This document shows positions 8,208 through 16,299 of a DNA stretch of 64,000 bases, in pieces. The translations under genes were made by a program, and so were the position numbers. This DNA is from Prado023 sp963706875. GTDB lineage: Bacteria; Actinomycetota; Actinomycetes; S36-B12; CAIYMF01. A model generated the notes under the pieces. It did not search any database. It was not told the origin of the DNA and saw nothing but the letters and a program-made list of their open reading frames with translations. The number at the start of each line of letters is the position of its first letter. Within the stretch, counting starts at the first letter, position 1. The stretch spans positions 1-64,000 of the forward strand of contig CAVPNW010000010.1 in NCBI GenBank assembly GCA_963706875.1, in the 5' to 3' direction.

Positions 8208-8315
8208 CCCGGTGTCGGGAGCAGCAGATGCAGCGCAACTCGCTCGCTGGTTCGGGGTGCGATTTCGGGTCGGCCTTCGGCTGGGATATCCTTGCCGGGC
8301 CCCGCGAGGGGAGTT

Positions 8316-8407
<92 letters not shown>

Positions 8408-8410
8408 AGA

Positions 8411-8442
8411 GGCCAGTTTCCGCCCCTCGGAGACTGGCTTCT
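8411..8442 (+). terminator. Terminator of tRNA-Pro (element-derived copy)
   Basis: GCCAGT (8412-8417) pairs with ACTGGC (8433-8438), extended by TCC/GGA inside and followed by TTCT. A diverged equivalent follows attR, so the element brought its own terminator for the tRNA. Confidence 0.55.
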
Positions 8443-8751
8443 CGGCTGTCCTGCGCCAATTTCTGCGCCAATTGCGTGAGGGGCGGTCAAGTGCGCGCTT
8501 GGGGGAGGGCACAGCGAGTTAAGCAAACTCTCCCTTTATGGGGCCGCGAGGGCGCGGCACTAATCGGCACGGAGCCCACCCTCGCGCCCGGGGGCGACGA
8601 GGCTAGACGAACGCCTCGGGGCGATTAGCGGGTCCGCGCCTCGGTGCCGCCGGCATCCGTCCGGAGAGACCGGGGGCGCGGCATACCGCCCAGAGGAGGC
8701 CGCTGGTATCTGACGCTCACAGACCCGCGAGCCCCTCGCGAGTAACTCCAG
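8443..8751. other. Non-coding left end of the integrated element
   Basis: No gene is seen between the tRNA and 8752. CTGCGCCAATT occurs at 8451-8461 and again at 8463-8473 (12-bp period, the size of a helical turn), which would suit arm-type binding of a recombinase or excisionase. The rest is GC-rich with no clear structure. Confidence 0.4.
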
Positions 8752-9246
8752 TCAGAGAACACCGGACACTTTTCGGGGCACCTCGGGGGCCGGCGGCGCG
8801 GCGATCACGCCCCAGTTCTCGAGAGCCTGAGACTCCCATGCTTCGGCAGCAGCCTGACGGGCAGTCTCCGCCGCCAATTTCGCCTCTTCGGCGGCATCAC
8901 CAGCAGCCTGGGCGGCCTGCTCCGCCTCTTGAGCCTTCTGAGCCGCCTGCTCAGGGTTCTTCGCGTCGGTCGCTGCCTGTTGGGCCGCCGCAAGAGCCTT
9001 GGTCTTCTTCTCGGCGTACTCGCTCTCGGCGGCGATCGCGGTGGCCGTCTTCTCCGCATACTCCCGATACTCCCGTTTCGGTGCGATGCCCAGAGCCGCC
9101 AGTGCAAGAGCCTTGCGAATCGTCCTAGCACTCACAACGACGTCTTCGGGCGTGGCGGGGCCGTGCACCGACGCTGCGACGATGGCCGCCTGCTCGAGTG
9201 GGATGGGACTCGGTAGGACCTTCTCATTGCCGAACGCGTCCTTTAG
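8752..9246 (-). pseudogene. C-terminal, Ala/Glu-rich coiled-coil part of an interrupted membrane-protein gene
   Basis: About 165 codons. They read from LKDAFGNEKVLPSPIPLEQ (near the IS boundary) through a short helical domain (AASVHGPATPEDVVVSARTI) into an Ala/Glu/Lys-rich heptad region (AAAQQAATDAKNPEQAA and following) likely to be a coiled coil. The frame continues to 9381, but those codons lie inside the IS1380 left end and are not native. Same strand as, and facing, the membrane protein that ends at the other side of the IS (10841). I infer both were one gene of about 560 codons before the insertion. Function unknown. Confidence 0.6.
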
Positions 9247-10840
9247 CCTGAATCCACCGGGGTGCTGGGTGGGTTGATCGGGTCGTGACAGCGGAAATGC
9301 CCTTCTGGTGGGCAGTATGGGGATTGCGAAGTCACCATGCGCCGAACCGAGGAGGGCATCTCCGAGATGAAACTGTGCCACACGTCTGCCGCGCTGTCAG
9401 CAGCCTTCGATGAGCCGAATCTGATCGCCTCTGCGGGTCTTGTCCCGGGGGTCGTGTTGGCGGACCGGATCGGGCTGCGGGACCTGGCCGACGAGTGGCT
9501 GACGGTGCCCGGGTCGACCGGGTGCGCGGGGGCGAAGGTGATGTCCGTGGTGGTCGGGATGCTCGCCGGTGCGGACAGCATCGACGACATGGACCTGCTG
9601 CGCCACGGCGGCATGGGCAAGGTGTTCGAGGATGTGCGCGCCCCGTCGACGTTGGGATCGTTCCTGCGCTCGTTCACCTTCGGCCACGTCCGCCAGCTCG
9701 ACGCGGTCGCCTCCAGGGCCCTGATCGGCCTGGCCGAAGCCGTTCCCGGTCTTCTGGCCGGCTCCGACGGGCTGGTCATGCTGGACATCGACGATACCGT
9801 CAAGGCGGTGTTCGGCGCCGGGAAGCAGGGCGCCCAGCATGGGTACACGCACGTCAGGGGGCTGAACGCGCAGCTCGCCACGGTCAGCACCGATCGCAGC
9901 GCCCCGGTGATCGTGTCCGCGCGGTTGCGCCGGGGTGCGGCCTCCTCGGCGCACGGGGCGGTGCGCCTGGCCCGTGACAGCATCGCCACCGCCCGACGGG
10001 CGGGGGTGACCGGGCCGATCCTGGTCCGCGCTGACTCGGCGTACTACAACCACGCCTTCGCCACCGCCGTGACCAAGGCAGGGGCGTGGTTCTCGGTCGG
10101 CGCCCGGCAGGACCCCGCCGTTCGCCGGGCGATCGCGGCCATCGACCACCAGGCGTGGGTGCGTATCGAGTACTCCCAAGCCATCCTGGACCCCGACACC
10201 GGGGAACTCGTGTCAGCCGCGGAGGTCGCCGAGGTCCCCTACACCGCGTTCACCTCGCACCGCACCCCGATCGCCGGCCGGCTGATCGTGCGCCGGGTCC
10301 CAGAACGCAACAAAGACAAGCTCGACGCCGCCAATCAGGAGGGCCTGTTCCAGGTCTGGCGGTATCACGCCATCTTCACCACGAACCCCGCCCCACTGGT
10401 CCAAGCCGAGTCCCAGCACCGCGGCCACGCCGTGGTCGAGCAAGTCATCGCCGACCTGAAGGCCTCCGCCCTGGCCCACCTTCCCTCAAGCCGATTCACC
10501 GCCAACGCCGCCTGGCTGGTCGCCGCCACGATCGCGTTCAACCTCACCCGCGCCATCGGCGTCACCGCCGGCGGGAAGTTCGCCCGCGCCGAGGGCGCGA
10601 CCGTGCGGGCCCGGATCATCAACACCCCCGCCCGAATCTCCCGCTCCGGGCGACGCCAGCGACTGCACCTACCCGAACGCTGGCCCTGGTCCACGCACTG
10701 GCAGACCCTCTGGACCACGGTCATGACCACCTGAGCGCACGAACCCCACCCCTTCGAACCGAGGAACCAGGAGAAGCCGGAGACCGACCGGCAGCGTCGT
10801 CACGCCCGAATCCCGAACCACCCCACGGACACCCTCAGGG
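9247..10840 (+). mobile_element. IS1380-family insertion sequence
   Basis: One transposase gene flanked by imperfect inverted ends: the left end around 9247-9290 and the complement of the right end around 10798-10840 share GGGTG, a TGGG/GGGTGG block, a TCGGG block and CGTGA in the same order. Boundaries are approximate (within about 10 bases). I could not identify a convincing target-site duplication. Confidence 0.7.
9337..10734 (+). CDS. IS1380-family transposase
   Basis: Protein of 465 residues, complete for the family. The DDE catalytic residues are suggested by LVMLDIDDTVKAVFG (about 146-160), ILVRADSAYYNHAF (about 228-241) and a glutamate in the C-terminal HAVVEQVIADLKASAL segment (about 364-380). 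It cuts and pastes its own element. An ATG at 9367 (MKLCHTSAALSAAF) is an alternative start; GAGGAGGG lies ahead of it. Transcribed towards the membrane-protein gene it interrupts, but in the opposite orientation. Confidence 0.9.
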   Translation: MRRTEEGISEMKLCHTSAALSAAFDEPNLIASAGLVPGVVLADRIGLRDLADEWLTVPGSTGCAGAKVMSVVVGMLAGADSIDDMDLLRHGGMGKVFEDVRAPSTLGSFLRSFTFGHVRQLDAVASRALIGLAEAVPGLLAGSDGLVMLDIDDTVKAVFGAGKQGAQHGYTHVRGLNAQLATVSTDRSAPVIVSARLRRGAASSAHGAVRLARDSIATARRAGVTGPILVRADSAYYNHAFATAVTKAGAWFSVGARQDPAVRRAIAAIDHQAWVRIEYSQAILDPDTGELVSAAEVAEVPYTAFTSHRTPIAGRLIVRRVPERNKDKLDAANQEGLFQVWRYHAIFTTNPAPLVQAESQHRGHAVVEQVIADLKASALAHLPSSRFTANAAWLVAATIAFNLTRAIGVTAGGKFARAEGATVRARIINTPARISRSGRRQRLHLPERWPWSTHWQTLWTTVMTT

Positions 10841-12055
10841 CTACTCAGCGCGCACAGTCAACGATCCGCTCGGTGAATTGAGGTTTAGGAGCGACAGCAA
10901 GGTGACGAATCCGTAGAGAATCATTAGGCCGGCCAGCACAAAGGGGAGGCAGTACCCCGCCCAACCCCACAGGGCGTTGGCGAGTGAAAGCTCGCTGAAC
11001 TGCCGTCCGACGACCCACAGTTGGCCCGCGACCCCCGCCATCGTCAGGATCCCGCCGATGAGAACCCCACCCACGCATGCTGTGGTGCTGTTGCCCACCG
11101 CCTTGGTCAGCATCGGTGCGGCACCGGTGAAGAACGCCGCGATCACGCCGGCGACGAGCACGTTGGCGAGGAAGACCGTGGGCTCCTGGCCCAGTATCGC
11201 CTTGAGCGCGCTCGAGGTACCCAGGAGAGCCACGACCAGCGTTCCCAGACCGCTCACCGACGTTGCCCAACTGTCGGTGAAGCTCCACTTCGGGTCCACG
11301 CCCGGGAGCGGGTCATAGAACCCAATCGGCCGATGAGTGATGATTTCAGAGCCCTGGTAGTCCTGCTTCGCGTCATCCCACGGCAGCTTTGTCGCCCACT
11401 CATCCTTGGGCGTCTCGGGCATCACCTTCTTCTTGTTCTTCTCCGTCGCATCTCTATCGAACGCGCCCCGTAACCAGGCGGCGATCACCACGACCGCGAT
11501 CACAGCGGCAAGGAGCGACCAGCCGAACGCCCAGAGAATCCCCGTCAAGTCAACCGTCGGGGTTGTCTCGGAGGCCACATTGAGCGTGGCGATCGTCCCG
11601 GCTCCGGTCTTGCGGAGCTCGACCTGCCCGGTCTCGGGGATCGGGCACCCGGTTGATACCACGATGGACACAGTCCTGTGCGGGGAAACCGAACTCGGCT
11701 GAAGCGTCCAATCCTCCTGGCATGAGGCGAGTTCGCCAATGCCGACCATGGACAGCTCGAGCTTGGTGTCGCTGGGATTGGTGATTGTCAGGCTCGACGA
11801 AGCGGTGCCGTCCGCGGTGGTGAACTGCATGGTGTCCCCCGTGGGGGTCGTCACCAGGATCGGATCGTTACCGGCTGCGGTGGCACTCGATGGGAAACCG
11901 ACCCCAAGCCAGAGGGCCACGGCACCGGCGGCCAGCCCTCGGGCCACCTTGGGGACGGAGGAATGGAGCGGCCACCTGTGGGCAACCATAAGCCATTGAT
12001 ACAGCAACTCCGGGGGGGTGTCGCCGCGGACCGACGGTTCGGGGACTCCATTCAT
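10841..12055 (-). CDS. Element-encoded membrane protein with N-terminal exported domain (3' end cut by IS)
   Basis: Up to 404 residues. A signal sequence (VARGLAAGAVALWLGVGF, cleavage after SATAA) leads a beta-rich exported domain (about 65-165, with a Cys pair around SCQEDW and STGCPIPE). A TM helix follows (ILWAFGWSLLAAVIAVVVIA, about 172-191), then a charged cytoplasmic loop (KNKKKVMPETPKDEWATKL), then four to five more helices to the end. The stop lies at the IS junction, and a coiled-coil tail in the right orientation lies beyond the IS, so the protein is probably truncated. The start is uncertain: ATG at 12055 or, 22 codons in, ATG at 11989. No known family recognised. Confidence 0.65.
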   Translation of the reverse strand: MNGVPEPSVRGDTPPELLYQWLMVAHRWPLHSSVPKVARGLAAGAVALWLGVGFPSSATAAGNDPILVTTPTGDTMQFTTADGTASSSLTITNPSDTKLELSMVGIGELASCQEDWTLQPSSVSPHRTVSIVVSTGCPIPETGQVELRKTGAGTIATLNVASETTPTVDLTGILWAFGWSLLAAVIAVVVIAAWLRGAFDRDATEKNKKKVMPETPKDEWATKLPWDDAKQDYQGSEIITHRPIGFYDPLPGVDPKWSFTDSWATSVSGLGTLVVALLGTSSALKAILGQEPTVFLANVLVAGVIAAFFTGAAPMLTKAVGNSTTACVGGVLIGGILTMAGVAGQLWVVGRQFSELSLANALWGWAGYCLPFVLAGLMILYGFVTLLSLLNLNSPSGSLTVRAE

Positions 12056-12223
12056 AAGAGGGGGCCTGAGAACTCCAACGGGGCACTCCTGCGGGCTACG
12101 TCAAAGGTGACGTAGCCGCGTACCGTCCCGGTCAGCGGCGCTGCGTCACTGCGCCGCGTGCCGCGCACGTTGGCGCCGGCAACACGCCCACCCGGGCGCT
12201 CCGGCGTTCGGCTCGGAAGCGGG

Positions 12224-12261
12224 TATGCTCGTCTCAAGGATTCCAAGGATTTCAAGAATCG
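12224..12261 (+). promoter_or_regulatory. TA promoter with three tandem 9-mers
   Basis: TATGCT (12224-12229) is a likely -10. Just downstream CAAGGATTC, CAAGGATTT and CAAGAATCG follow without gaps (12235-12261). Because AbrB-type antitoxins bind their own promoters, this tandem array is a good operator candidate. It lies directly before the antitoxin start. Confidence 0.5.
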
Positions 12262-12268
12262 AGTGATC

Positions 12269-12523
12269 ATGAACCTTGCCAAACTCTCGGCCAACGGCCA
12301 GATCACCGTTCCAGTTGAGGTGCGCCGTCGGCTTCATCTGGTGCCCGGCGACAAGGTGCTGTTCGTGGAGAAGGCAAACGGCGAGGTTGTTGTCGCCAAG
12401 GCCGGGCTCGCAGCACTGGCCCAAGCGCAGGCCGCGTTCTCCGACGCTGCGGCTGACTTCGGCGTCAACGACGACGCCGAGGTCCAGTCATTGGTCGACG
12501 ACCTGCGTGGTCGGGTGTCGTGA
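12269..12523 (+). CDS. VapB-like antitoxin, SpoVT/AbrB domain
   Basis: Protein of 84 residues. The N-terminal swapped-hairpin AbrB domain reads MNLAKLSANGQITVPVEVRR, then LHLVPGDKVLFVEKANGEVV (about 1-42). The C-terminal half (ALAQAQAAFSDAAADFGVND and on) should be the toxin-binding tail. It would neutralise the PIN toxin and repress the operon. An in-frame GTG two codons earlier is possible; longer starts are unlikely since they would run through the promoter repeats. It overlaps the toxin gene by GTGA. Confidence 0.88.
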   Translation: MNLAKLSANGQITVPVEVRRRLHLVPGDKVLFVEKANGEVVVAKAGLAALAQAQAAFSDAAADFGVNDDAEVQSLVDDLRGRVS

Positions 12524-12918
12524 TCCGTGTCCTGGTCGACACCAACGTCGTCATCTCGGCGCTGCTGTTCCCGAAGTCGACACCCGCGCGCGCCCTGGCC
12601 CTGGTCCTCGACGAGCACCGGCTCGTCCTGACCGACTGGATCATCGACGAACTGCACGAGGTAGTCGGGCGCAAGCGTCCCGATCTGTTGGCGGCGCTGG
12701 ACACCTTTCTGGCCGGCATCGACTACGAACTCGCCAGCCCCGGTGATCAGAGTGTGCCGATCTCCGACCCTGGTGACCAGCCGATCCTCGACGCTGCCGT
12801 GGCCGGCGCCGTCGACGTCATCGTGACCGGCGACAAAGCCTTCCTATCCGTGACCCTGGACCGCCCCCGGATCCTCACAGCGCGGGACTTCCTCGACTGG
12901 TACCCCCGTGCAGAGTGA
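12520..12918 (+). CDS. PIN-domain toxin (VapC-like, COG1569 type)
   Basis: Protein of 132 residues with the acidic residues of a PIN nuclease: VLVDTNVVISALLF (Asp7), a conserved Glu in WIIDELHEVV (about 44-53), SDPGDQPILDAAVAG (Asp in the third position, about 82-96) and VIVTGDKAFL (Asp, about 99-108). PIN toxins cut RNA, often tRNA or rRNA. This subgroup (putative toxin-antitoxin PIN family) is less studied than classic VapC. The GTG start overlaps the antitoxin stop, typical of TA operons. It is the only complete, apparently functional cargo of the relic element, and may help to retain it. Confidence 0.88.
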   Translation: MIRVLVDTNVVISALLFPKSTPARALALVLDEHRLVLTDWIIDELHEVVGRKRPDLLAALDTFLAGIDYELASPGDQSVPISDPGDQPILDAAVAGAVDVIVTGDKAFLSVTLDRPRILTARDFLDWYPRAE

Positions 12919-13039
12919 AAGAGTGGTCGCTGCCCACTCGATCCAGATCGGGTTTGCAGTCGGTGAGGGACACACGCCGTCGGCTCGACGCAGGCGGCCC
13001 GAGTGCGTCGCCCCTCGGATGATCCAGAGACGCAGCGAA

Positions 13040-14248
13040 TCAACTGGTCAGCACCTGGGGGACTGGCCGCCGGGACGGACCCCCGGGATCGCGGGGCTCA
13101 GGACCCCTCTGTCGGTCATGGGCGCCTTCCTGTGTCGAAAGGGGTCGGCGGGCCAAGGGCGAGGCGGAGCGGCAGCGGTCGCACTTGGGGTTACCGCCGT
13201 CGCCATAGCGGCGGGTGGGCTGGCGGCAAAGGACGCACGGGCCGGTGTCGACTGCGGAGGTTGGCGGGGTTGCGGGGGTGGAATCCCCGCAAGTCTGCAC
13301 GGGGTGCATCAGCCTGTGTGCCTCTTCCAGCGTCAACAGAGTAGGTAGGGCAACAACACCCGCAACGCCGCCAACCTCCGCAGATTCGGGGTGGTCGTGC
13401 TCGTCGCCAGCCTCGTCAGTGCGGAGGTTGGCGGGTGTTGGCGGGGGTCCTGCGGAGGTTGGCCGGTTCTGTCGTGGGCTGACCTCCGCACACTGCTCGG
13501 CGTCCTGCCCGGGCGGGGTCAGTCGCCACAGGATCACCTTGCGATGTCGATCCTTGAAGGTCTCGACCGACCAGCCAAGGCGACGCAGGGCGGGGGCGTG
13601 GCGGGTCAGGTGTCCGGTCATGCCTCGTCCAGTCCGGGGCCATTCCCTGCCCAGAGGCGTGGGCCGATGCGGGTCGAGTAGGGCCAGCAGGTCCCCGGCT
13701 GAGCCTTCCCACGGGACCCTCATGACGGCGACCAGGGCGGCGAGTATCGGGTCAGTGGCCACAGTGTCCCCGGCGAGGTCGTCGCCGAGCTGCGCATAGG
13801 CCTCGGCCGCGTTGCTTCCTGTGATCCGGTCGACCGCGGTCAGGACGCGACCGAAGTCGGCCATCCGGGGCAGCCGCTCGGGCTTGGGGTGGGCGGCCAG
13901 GTCGTGCAGCACTTGGGAGGCGAGGTCGAGCAGGGCGCCGAGAATCCGGGGCCACGCGGCCGCCCAGAGCTCGGGCAAGGCCTCCTCGGCGATCCGGTCG
14001 GCCTCGGCGATCCGGTCCAGGGCGATGGGCACGAGGCGGTCGCCGAGGTCGGGGCGCACCGCGCCGAGGTCGATGCCGTTGAGGATGATCGCGCGGCGGA
14101 ACGCGAACACGGTCAGCCCGGTGTCGCTGTAGAGGGTGCGGCGCACGTCGGCGTCCCCGGTGACCGCGCGGCACAGGGAGTCGCTGAACCAGTCGGTGAT
14201 ACCGGACAGGTTGTCGACGGCGACGACCCGGGAGCCGGCGGCCGCGAC
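13040..14248 (-). pseudogene. Primase/ATP-binding-like protein of an integrative element, N-terminus lost at attR
   Basis: About 400 codons remain. They read from VVAAAGSRVVAVDNLSGITD through SDTGLTVFAFRRAIILNGID, a helical region with LGDRLVPIALDRI and PKPERLPRMADF, to a winged-helix-like segment (LTRHAPALRRLGWSVETF), then a Pro/Thr-rich tail and a CVLC...CDRC pair that could bind zinc. The first part matches the end of the ATPase core in ATP-binding/primase proteins of actinobacterial integrative elements and phages. The Walker motifs should lie upstream but are missing: the frame enters the tRNA repeat and stops at 14258-14260. The tail-coding DNA holds repeated motifs (see 13253). Confidence 0.65.
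13253..13490. repeat. Iteron-like repeats TGCGGAGGTTGGCGGG
   Basis: Full copies at 13253-13268, 13420-13435 and (one mismatch) 13451-13466, an inverted 15-bp copy at 13368-13382, and a half copy GACCTCCGCA at 13481-13490. All lie within the tail of the primase-like gene. Repeats next to a replication-type gene suggest an element replication origin; equally they could be codon-level repeats of the Pro/Thr/Ala tail. Confidence 0.6.
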
Positions 14249-14310
14249 GACTGGGGGTCAAGGGGTCGTGGGTTCGAATCCCGCCAGCCCGACCAGTAAC
14301 AGAGCAGGTC
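14249..14310 (+). repeat. attR core: 62-bp direct repeat (3' tRNA-Pro fragment)
   Basis: Second copy of 8346-8407. Only the part from the anticodon loop onward is present, so this is not a second tRNA gene. It marks the right edge of the element. Confidence 0.9.
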
Positions 14311-14312
14311 GC

Positions 14313-14344
14313 AGGCCAGTTCTGGGAAACCGGGACTGGCCTTT
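14313..14344 (+). terminator. Original chromosomal terminator of tRNA-Pro
   Basis: AGGCCAGT (14313-14320) pairs with ACTGGCCT (14335-14342), followed by TT. It is displaced from the tRNA by the integrated element. Confidence 0.65.
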
Positions 14345-14391
14345 CGCGTGCTGCGGGAGTCGATGGAGGAGTCACCCGCCCGTCCGGATCG

Positions 14392-15783
14392 TCACTGGGC
14401 CGGGTCCGGGGGACCTGGCCCAGGCCGCGGTCCGTCGTCATCTGGCCCGCCCGGAGCGGCGCCGATGCGCTCGCGCAGCAGCACCTGCTCGGCCGGGTTC
14501 CCGGTCAGGGTGAGGCCGAGCTGGTCGGCCGCGCGCGCCTCGGCGTCGCGGCCGGTCCGGCGCAGCAGCTCGGCCCGGGTCGCGTGCCACGGCGCGTACG
14601 AGCCCAGCCGGGCGCCGAGTGCGTCGACCTCCACGAGTGCCTGCTCAGGGCCGAACACCTCGGCGCTGGCGATCGCCCGGTTCAGTCGCGTGACCGGGGA
14701 GGGGTCCAGATGCAGCAGCATGTCGTAGAGGATCACGATCTGCAGCCAGTCCGTCTCGGGCCAGGTCGGGGCCTCGCAGTGCACCGCGGCGATCGCGGCC
14801 TGCAGTTGGAACGGCCCGGTGCGCCCGCCGCCCAGGGCCGCTGCCCGTTCGATGAGGCCCACTGCACGGGTGATGTCAGCGGTTCGGTACAGCGACCTGT
14901 CCTGATCGGGCAGGCGCACAAGGCGACCGCCGGATGTGCGCGCCTCCCGCCGGGCGTCCTGCAGGGTCATGAGCGCCAGCAGGCCCAGTGCCTCGGGCTC
15001 GTGCGGGAACGCCGCCGCGATGAGCGTGGCGAGCCAGATCGCGTCGGCGGCGAGGGCGCGATCGTCCATCGCCGGACCCGCGGAGGTCAGGTACCCCTCG
15101 TTGTACATCAGCGCGCAGACCGAGAGCACATCGCCGAGTCGGGCGGGGAGTTCCTCGGCGTCGGGGACCCGCAGGCTGATCCCGGCGCTGACGATCTTGC
15201 GCTTCGCACGGCTGATCCGCTGGCCGATCGTCGGCGCGGGGGTGAGGAACGCCCGCGCGATCTGGTCGGTCGTCAGGCCGACCACCGCGCGCAGGGTCAG
15301 CGGCAGTCGCGACTCCACCGGAAGTGCTGGATGACACGCCGCGAACAGCATGGGGATCCGCTCATCGGCCGGGGCTGTCGCCCGGGGGAGCCCGGAAGCT
15401 GTCGCCCGGGGGAGCCCAAGAACCGAGTTGGGCTGGCGCTGGCCCGGGCCCGGGCCGGACTCTGGTCCCGGCCAGTCCGGCGGCACCTCGGGAGGGTCGA
15501 CCCGTCGCGAGGCCCATGTCGGATCAGCCCCGAGACGATCGACCAACCGCTGGGTGCGCTCCCGGCTGCGCAGGCGATCGATCGCGTTCCGGTGCGCGGC
15601 CGTGGCCAGCCACCCGGTCGGGTTGCGGGGTACGCCCACAACCGGCCAGGAGGCCCACGCGTCGGCCACCGCCTCAGCCACCGCGTCCTCCGCGGTGTCG
15701 AAGTCGACCACGCGGGCCAGCCGGGCGACCAGCCGGCCCGCGTCCGAGCGGATTGCCCGCTCGAGGTCGGGCTGTGCGTCCAC
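14392..15783 (-). CDS. ECF RNA polymerase sigma factor of the ECF42 type (DUF6596 tail)
   Basis: Protein of 463 residues. Sigma region 2 is at about 10-75 (VDFDTAEDAVAEAVADAWAS, NPTGWLATAAHRNAIDRLR) and sigma region 4 at about 160-210 (ESRLPLTLRAVVGLTTDQIA, PTIGQRISRAKRKI). A long helical DUF6596/TPR-like C-terminal domain (about 215-440) is thought to replace the anti-sigma factor in this group. The GTG start is six bases from the stop of the YCII gene upstream, the standard partner of ECF42. The linker between sigma regions is lengthened by a repeated LPRATA coded by a tandem duplication (15374-15421). Confidence 0.92.
   Translation of the reverse strand: MDAQPDLERAIRSDAGRLVARLARVVDFDTAEDAVAEAVADAWASWPVVGVPRNPTGWLATAAHRNAIDRLRSRERTQRLVDRLGADPTWASRRVDPPEVPPDWPGPESGPGPGQRQPNSVLGLPRATASGLPRATAPADERIPMLFAACHPALPVESRLPLTLRAVVGLTTDQIARAFLTPAPTIGQRISRAKRKIVSAGISLRVPDAEELPARLGDVLSVCALMYNEGYLTSAGPAMDDRALAADAIWLATLIAAAFPHEPEALGLLALMTLQDARREARTSGGRLVRLPDQDRSLYRTADITRAVGLIERAAALGGGRTGPFQLQAAIAAVHCEAPTWPETDWLQIVILYDMLLHLDPSPVTRLNRAIASAEVFGPEQALVEVDALGARLGSYAPWHATRAELLRRTGRDAEARAADQLGLTLTGNPAEQVLLRERIGAAPGGPDDDGPRPGPGPPDPAQ
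15374..15421. repeat. 24-bp tandem duplication inside the sigma factor gene
   Basis: GCTGTCGCCCGGGGGAGCCC occurs at 15374 and again at 15398 (period 24, in frame), adding eight residues to the linker between sigma regions 2 and 4. Confidence 0.75.
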
Positions 15784-15789
15784 CGGGGC

Positions 15790-16152
15790 CTATTCCATGT
15801 GCCCGGAGTGGTCCACGAGGGGGCGGATCTCCACGGCGACGCCCGGGAACCGCAACGACGGCCAGGTCCGGGCCAGGGCAATGGCAGCGTCGAGGTCGGG
15901 GACGTCGATGACACTGAACCCGCCGATGACCTCCTTGGCCTCGCTGAAGGGGCCGTCGACGACGACCGAGCCAGCCTCGCCGCGCACCGTCGTGGCCGTG
16001 TCCACATCCTGCAGCTCCGCGCCGGCCTCGGTGATCACCGAAGCGTTGCGCTGGAACCAGCCGAAGATCTCGCCGTAGACGGCCTCGGCGTCCGCCGGGT
16101 CGAGGGTGGCGTCGTCCTCAGGGCGTGATGTGTACATCAGGACATACTTCAT
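15790..16152 (-). CDS. YCII/DGPF-domain protein, partner of the ECF42 sigma factor
   Basis: Protein of 120 residues. It starts MKYVLMYTSRPEDDATLDPA and contains VVDGPFSEAKEVIGGFSVID (about 65-84), the DGPF motif that gives this YCII-related family its name. A dimeric ferredoxin-like fold is expected. It almost always precedes an ECF42 sigma factor and may help sense the signal, though the mechanism is not known. The start at 16152 has GAGAGGAAG upstream; the stop is six bases before the sigma start, so the two are one operon. Confidence 0.92.
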   Translation of the reverse strand: MKYVLMYTSRPEDDATLDPADAEAVYGEIFGWFQRNASVITEAGAELQDVDTATTVRGEAGSVVVDGPFSEAKEVIGGFSVIDVPDLDAAIALARTWPSLRFPGVAVEIRPLVDHSGHME

Positions 16153-16299
16153 GGGACTTCCTCTCGCAGGGGCGGCGGGGGTGCCGCTACCAGTGTGTCG
16201 CGCGAGGTTGCCCAATTTCGACAGGTGAGCCAGGGGGATGTGACGCAGGGGCCGCGAACCCACTCGCCGAGGTCGACCGCGGACTCCGTTGCGTGAGCG

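Noticed and set aside
9337..10734. The IS transposase as the integrase of the tRNA-Pro element
   Set aside because: It is a DDE transposase of the IS1380 type, which does not make tRNA-end duplications; it is a later insertion.
13215..13799. Plus-strand frame over the repeats near 13.3 kb as a gene
   Set aside because: It is a shadow of the primase-like reading frame, whose conserved segments fix the true strand.
14249..14310. A second tRNA-Pro gene
   Set aside because: Only the 3' half is present; the acceptor 5' strand and D arm are missing. It is the attR copy.
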